DNA of 8,338 nucleotides from positions 1 through 8,338 of the forward strand of contig CANAXK010000067.1 of the NCBI GenBank assembly GCA_947365485.1, given 5' to 3'. Every line of letters starts with the position of its first letter. Position 1 is the first letter of the stretch. A program made the translations under genes and the position numbers. Below are positions 5,344 through 8,338 of this stretch, piece after piece. The notes beneath the pieces are model-generated. The model searched no databases and was not told the origin of the DNA. It was given only the letters and a program-made list of their open reading frames with translations. Source of the DNA: an uncultured bacterium (GTDB taxonomy: Bacteria > Cyanobacteriota > Vampirovibrionia > Gastranaerophilales > Gastranaerophilaceae).

Positions 5344-6477
5344 TTACTTTAGCGAGTTCAACAGTTTTTGCATTTCCGCATCTGTTGCATACAAACTGTT
5401 CTGATTTGTTTTTATTGCATTAATTATATCGTCAAAACCAATATTTTTCCCGATTTTTGTTTCTTCTGCTGCTGTACCGAGAATATCAGTAAGCTTTCTA
5501 AACGATGTTTGGTGTTCTTTCTGCGCAAGAAATTCTGCTATCTTATCCCATCTCGGGTCGTTGATGTTCTTGACGCTCTCATCAATCATTCCGCGTTTAG
5601 AGTTTTCGTAGAATTTCTTTATGCCTTCTTTTATCTGGTCTTTTGTCGGAAGGTCAACAAGAACTTTTTGCGCAAACCTGTCAACCATTGCGCTGTCAAG
5701 CAGCTTACCTTCTGCCATTGCCTTTGCAGGATCAAGTTTAAGGTTTGTCGCGCCCATTACAATAATGTTTTCTTCGTTTGTAAGATTATTGAACCCTTTT
5801 TTGAACGCGTTCAAGATATCCTGCGAGAGTTTCGCGCTGCTGCTCTTGTCCTGCATCATTACAGAGTCGATTTCATCAATGAATACGAAAACCTTTTCTT
5901 TCGGGTTTTTCTTAGCATACTTGATTGCAGCCTCGATTGTTCCAAGAATATTCTGTTCAGACTCACCATGCCATTTGGAGTTCATCTTGGAAATATCCAT
6001 CTCAAGGAATTTTGCATTCGGAAATTTCTTTGCAATAGCATAAGAAAAAGTATTCTTACCCGTTCCCGGAGGCCCGTAGAAAAGTATCGCAGTACCCTTT
6101 TTTCCGCCCTTTTTCATTATTTCCTGATAATTTTCTATCCTGTTTGCAATACGCTCGGCAGCTTTCTTCTGGCTTTCCGGCAAAGCCATTTCATTCAGGG
6201 CTTTTTCTGCTGACAAGTCTTTAAAATTAAGTTTAACCTTCTTAAACAAGCCCATCTGTTTTGCCATCAAGCCCACGCTCAAGCCTAAAACACCAAGAAC
6301 CGCTACCTGAATACCTGTATTCAAATTTTGTTGTTTTTTAGCCTTTTTCTTTTCTTTTTCCTGAGCCTTAATAAACGCATCCAGTTCGTTTTCCGGTGTG
6401 ACCACCTTTGCTGCGCGGAAATTCACGTTCTTAATAGGAATAGCTGTATTATTTGAAACATTATCAACTCTGAGCAT
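5344..6477 (-). CDS. Membrane-anchored AAA+ ATPase (377 aa), Walker A Thr replaced by Asn; first gene of the pair
   Basis: Order of parts, counted from the ATG at 6477: NVNFRA motif (residues 17-22), a Lys/Glu-rich probable helix (about 33-50), a hydrophobic Gly/Val/Leu segment (about 57-72), and the AAA+ core. Walker A reads GPPGTGKNT (135-143): the residue after the P-loop Lys, normally Thr or Ser and a Mg2+ ligand, is Asn142 (codon AAT at 6054-6052). The downstream FSYAIAKK keeps register, so it is a substitution and not an insertion. Walker B VFVFIDEID (196-204) is canonical. Pore loop SKWHGES (167-173), sensor 1 Asn245 in GATN, arginine-finger region MVDRF (Arg267), and SFRKL (Arg327) at the sensor-2 position are all present. 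I chose the start at 6477 because AGGAG sits five bases upstream. A longer reading from 6528 adds 17 hydrophobic residues but would bury that site. It forms an operon with the second AAA+ gene, 9 bp downstream. The substrate is unknown; the family resembles the katanin/FtsH-like AAA class without a protease domain. Confidence 0.92.
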   Translation of the reverse strand: MLRVDNVSNNTAIPIKNVNFRAAKVVTPENELDAFIKAQEKEKKKAKKQQNLNTGIQVAVLGVLGLSVGLMAKQMGLFKKVKLNFKDLSAEKALNEMALPESQKKAAERIANRIENYQEIMKKGGKKGTAILFYGPPGTGKNTFSYAIAKKFPNAKFLEMDISKMNSKWHGESEQNILGTIEAAIKYAKKNPKEKVFVFIDEIDSVMMQDKSSSAKLSQDILNAFKKGFNNLTNEENIIVMGATNLKLDPAKAMAEGKLLDSAMVDRFAQKVLVDLPTKDQIKEGIKKFYENSKRGMIDESVKNINDPRWDKIAEFLAQKEHQTSFRKLTDILGTAAEETKIGKNIGFDDIINAIKTNQNSLYATDAEMQKLLNSLK

Positions 6478-6482
6478 ACGAA

Positions 6483-6487
6483 CTCCT
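6483..6487 (-). promoter_or_regulatory. Shine-Dalgarno site that decides the start of the first AAA+ gene
   Basis: The minus strand reads TTAGGAGTTCGTATG, so AGGAG lies five bases before the ATG at 6477. This favours the 377-residue protein over the 394-residue reading that starts at 6528. Confidence 0.75.
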
Positions 6488-6559
6488 AACACTAGTACTT
6501 CTAACATGATAAAAACAAAAAGTAACAAATAATTGCCTTAATGTAAAGTTTTGTAAAAA

Positions 6560-6593
6560 TTTCAGAAAAATATCTAAAGTTTTTCGGAAAAAT
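6560..6593. repeat. Two near-identical 12-bp direct repeats, 22 bp apart, in the divergent promoter region
   Basis: TTTCAGAAAAAT (6560-6571) and TTTCGGAAAAAT (6582-6593) differ at one base and are spaced 22 bp, two helical turns. Each contains an odd palindrome TTTCnGAAA, the form expected of a dimeric regulator's site. The region is A/T-rich, so chance is a real alternative. Confidence 0.4.
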
Positions 6594-6636
6594 GCCGATA
6601 ACATTATTACAAAGGGAAAAATAAAGGAAAGAAAAC

Positions 6637-7626
6637 ATGTTAGCCTGTTCACAAGTCGTACTATTAACATTAACAGCCCGCAAGTCAGATTGCGAGTACG
6701 GCATCTCTGTAGACTCCATGGAAAAAATGGCGTTAACGAGAGAACAGACAGCGCTGTCTAAAGAATATTATAGCAAGCTCCAATCAAAGCAGATTTCTTT
6801 TTATGCTAACGGTCAGTATAACAAGATGAACTACAATTATTTGATGGGCTATGGTCAGAACTACCTTGCAATAACCGGCGGAACCCAGCCATTGAAGACT
6901 GAAAACTCCATGATTCTTACAGACTACAGAGGTCAGGTTGTTTTGAGCAAGGCTTATGCTGACGCTATAACAAGTGTTTTGGGCGCATCTGCTATGGACG
7001 CAAACGGAAGGGGCGGAACTTTCTCCGTTAACAAGATTCCTGAAATCTTAGGTAAACTTATTCCTGGTCACAGCGCAGAAGAATTTCAGGCATTGATTGA
7101 TAACGGAACAGTTGATTCAGAATACACAGCTTCCAATGTTCAAACAACAACCGGTGAAGCTACAGGCGAAAAAACAGTTGTTGATAGTTCTGACAAAACA
7201 ACAAAAATTCTACAGAGCATTGTTGATTTTTACTATCCAATTTTCTCAGCAGCTGCATCAAACGGTTGGACAACAGAATACAACCAAGAAATGGATCACA
7301 ACGAAAACTATGTAAGTGACGCAATCGTAAACGGGACTTTCAACCTTGCAACAGTCGGGGATGAAGGTAATTACGAGCCTGGCACCTCTTTGACATACTA
7401 TGTTACAAACGGTTGGGTACAATCACGCACAGATTCAAGTGTGAGAGAAGAAATCACAGCGTGGTACAACGCTGAAAAAGAAAGAATCACAGAAAAAGAA
7501 AACTATCTTGATATTGATATGGACAACCTTTCAACCGAGCTTGAAGCAATCAACACAGAGATTCAGTCAATACAGTCATTCATTGACGAGGCAATAAGCT
7601 CTGTATTTGATTGGGGTAGTTCATAA
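6637..7626 (+). CDS. Protein of unknown function (329 aa) with N-terminal SQxxLLTLTxRKxxxEY block and C-terminal coiled coil
   Basis: Complete gene; the ATG at 6637 follows AAAGGAAAG with a suitable spacing. The N-terminus, MLACSQVVLLTLTARKSD followed by CEYGISVDS, resembles a block I recall at the start of unnamed proteins from Gastranaerophilales and Elusimicrobia, often written (A)ASQARxLxLTxRKxxxEY; this is unverified. Next come a Lys/Gln-rich helix (residues about 30-52), a Tyr/Asn-rich stretch (55-76: YANGQYNKMNYNYLMGYG), a mixed Thr/Ser-rich middle (155-190), an aromatic segment around IVDFYYPIF (195-203), and a C-terminal helix (about 268-320) with heptad-like spacing and many Glu, ending DWGSS. 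The acidic, Asn/Thr/Tyr-rich composition fits a secreted or surface protein, and a long helical start and finish recalls filament or flagellar-hook-type subunits, but no flagellar domain is recognisable and no cleavable signal peptide is obvious. It is divergent from the AAA+ operon and shares its promoter region. Function unknown. Confidence 0.88.
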   Translation: MLACSQVVLLTLTARKSDCEYGISVDSMEKMALTREQTALSKEYYSKLQSKQISFYANGQYNKMNYNYLMGYGQNYLAITGGTQPLKTENSMILTDYRGQVVLSKAYADAITSVLGASAMDANGRGGTFSVNKIPEILGKLIPGHSAEEFQALIDNGTVDSEYTASNVQTTTGEATGEKTVVDSSDKTTKILQSIVDFYYPIFSAAASNGWTTEYNQEMDHNENYVSDAIVNGTFNLATVGDEGNYEPGTSLTYYVTNGWVQSRTDSSVREEITAWYNAEKERITEKENYLDIDMDNLSTELEAINTEIQSIQSFIDEAISSVFDWGSS

Positions 7627-7663
7627 TAACAAATACACATTTTTCCTTTATTTCCTTTTTTCT

Positions 7664-7702
7664 AAAAAAGACTTGCTATGTTTCAAGCAAGTCTTCTTTT
7701 TT
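7664..7702. terminator. Bidirectional Rho-independent terminator between the 329-aa gene and aspS
   Basis: AAGACTTGC (7668-7676) and GCAAGTCTT (7687-7695) form a 9-bp stem with a 10-base loop. Six A residues precede the stem and, after one C, six T residues follow it, so each strand has a T-run after the hairpin. It lies about 40 bp after the plus-strand stop at 7626 and about 12 bp after the minus-strand stop of aspS at 7708, serving both convergent genes. Confidence 0.88.
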
Positions 7703-7707
7703 ACCAA

Positions 7708-8338
7708 TTAGTCTTTTTTAACCGTGCTCTTGATATGCAACTCTCTAAGCTGCTGCAAAGAAGCTTCGCCAGGAGCATCGCTCATCAAGTCCTTTGCGCT
7801 TGCGTTTTTCGGGAACGCAATAACGTCACGGATTGAATCAGTTCTGCAAAGCAGTGCAACCAATCTATCCAATCCGATAGCAAGACCTGCATGCGGCGGA
7901 GTACCGTATTGAAGCGCATTAACCATGAACCCGAATTTCTCCGTTGCTTCTTCTTCTGTTAGGCCAAGAGCCTTGAAGATTTTCTTCTGAACTTCTGAAG
8001 AGTGGATTCTTACAGACCCGCCGCCAAGTTCTGTACCGTTGTAAACGATATCATAAGCAATAGACTTAACCTGCCCCAAATCACCGCTGTCAAGTTTAGC
8101 AAGGTCTTCAAGGTTAGGAGAAGTAAACGGATGGTGCATTGCCATGAATCTGCCTTCTTCTTCAGAGTATTCAAACATCGGGAAGTCAACAACCCAGAGA
8201 AGGTTATGTTTGTTTTCATCAATAAGATTCAAAGACTTACCAAAATGGAGTCTCAATCTTCCCATAATGTCGTAAACAAGTTTCGGCTTATCTGCAACAA
8301 AGAAGATAATATCGCCAGCTTCTGCGCCTGCTCTTTCC
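7708..8338 (-). CDS. aspS: Aspartyl-tRNA synthetase, C-terminal part (5' end outside window)
   Basis: AspRS is a class II aminoacyl-tRNA synthetase that charges tRNA-Asp in the cytoplasm. The minus-strand frame is open from the right edge to the TAA at 7710-7708, 209 codons, about the last third of a bacterial AspRS (near 590 residues). An internal Met at 8265 is not the start: the 24 codons upstream read as family sequence (AGAEAGDIIFFVADKPK). Visible family segments are LLWVVDFPMFEY followed by MAMHHPFTSP, GTELGGGSVRIH, then YGTPPHAGLAIGLDRLVALL (class II motif 3, with the ATP-binding Arg in GLDR) and DSIRDVIAFPKNASAKDLM. It ends in APGEASLQQLRELHI and a short basic tail. The large insertion region just before the active-site end marks the bacterial-type enzyme; motifs 1 and 2 and the anticodon domain lie outside the window. 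It shares its terminator with the convergent 329-aa gene. Confidence 0.96.
   Translation of the reverse strand, partial: ERAGAEAGDIIFFVADKPKLVYDIMGRLRLHFGKSLNLIDENKHNLLWVVDFPMFEYSEEEGRFMAMHHPFTSPNLEDLAKLDSGDLGQVKSIAYDIVYNGTELGGGSVRIHSSEVQKKIFKALGLTEEEATEKFGFMVNALQYGTPPHAGLAIGLDRLVALLCRTDSIRDVIAFPKNASAKDLMSDAPGEASLQQLRELHIKSTVKKD

Larger units (their letters stand above)
6478..6636. promoter_or_regulatory. Divergent promoter region between the AAA+ operon and the 329-aa gene
   Basis: This 159-bp AT-rich gap must hold promoters for both directions. On the plus side, TATTAC (6605-6610) with the weak TTTCGG (6582-6587), 17 bp apart, would give a leader of about 20 bases containing AAAGGAAAG, a good ribosome-binding site before the ATG at 6637. 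On the minus side, several TTTACA and TATCAT-like hexamers occur, but none is spaced convincingly. I cannot fix either start site. Confidence 0.5.

Noticed and set aside
5368..6213. 281-codon open frame on the plus strand antisense to the first AAA+ gene
   Set aside because: The product is rich in Cys/Phe/Arg with no domain, no good ribosome-binding site is seen, and the opposite strand is clearly an AAA+ coding sequence. It is a shadow frame.
5344..6477. FtsH-type protease identity for the AAA+ genes
   Set aside because: They have an N-terminal membrane segment and an AAA core, but there is no HExxH zinc-protease motif or peptidase domain in either protein.
6478..6528. Longer start of the first AAA+ gene at 6528 giving a hydrophobic, signal-like N-terminus
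   Set aside because: AGGAG is positioned exactly for the ATG at 6477, and starting there places the NVNFRA motif near the N-terminus as in the partner protein.

Overview
The window looks like chromosomal DNA of an uncultured, gut-type bacterium. The best guess is the Gastranaerophilales (Melainabacteria/Vampirovibrionia, the non-photosynthetic relatives of Cyanobacteria). This is inference, made from memory of similar protein styles: hydrophobic proteins of unknown function and AAA+ ATPases with a short N-terminal N-x-x-F-[KR]-[GA] motif, a protein opening with an SQxxLLTLTxRKxxxEY block, moderate-to-low GC and the standard code. No database was consulted. There is no rRNA, tRNA, CRISPR array, insertion sequence or phage gene, and coding density is high.

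Layout, left to right. (1) Plus strand 1-2194: the 3' end of one gene and a complete 545-residue gene. Both are membrane-associated proteins of unknown function, in an operon, and they look like paralogues. (2) Minus strand 3303-2191: a DUF3137 membrane protein, AT-rich compared with its neighbours, whose stop codon overlaps that of the plus-strand operon. (3) Minus strand 4022-3351: a short pgeF/yfiH-type multicopper oxidase-like protein (purine nucleoside phosphorylase family). A GC-rich palindromic repeat is embedded in frame where part of its N-terminal domain should be. (4) Minus strand 6477-4072: a two-gene operon of membrane-anchored AAA+ ATPases. It ends in a perfect 30-bp palindromic terminator that also appears to carry the -35 element of the next gene. 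(5) A 159-bp divergent promoter region. (6) Plus strand 6637-7626: a 329-residue protein of unknown function with a conserved-looking N-terminal block and a C-terminal coiled coil. (7) A bidirectional terminator, then the C-terminal third of aspartyl-tRNA synthetase on the minus strand, running off the right edge.

How the genes may work together: the most striking element is the AAA+ pair. Each protein has lost a different Mg2+-coordinating residue: Walker A Thr to Asn in the first, Walker B Asp to Asn in the second. This suggests an obligate hetero-oligomer or a division of labour between a binding and a hydrolysing subunit. Both share the N-terminal N-x-x-F-[KR]-[GA] motif with the 545-residue membrane protein, so a common localisation or recognition signal is a reasonable, untested hypothesis. 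pgeF and aspS are housekeeping genes and are probably unrelated to this.
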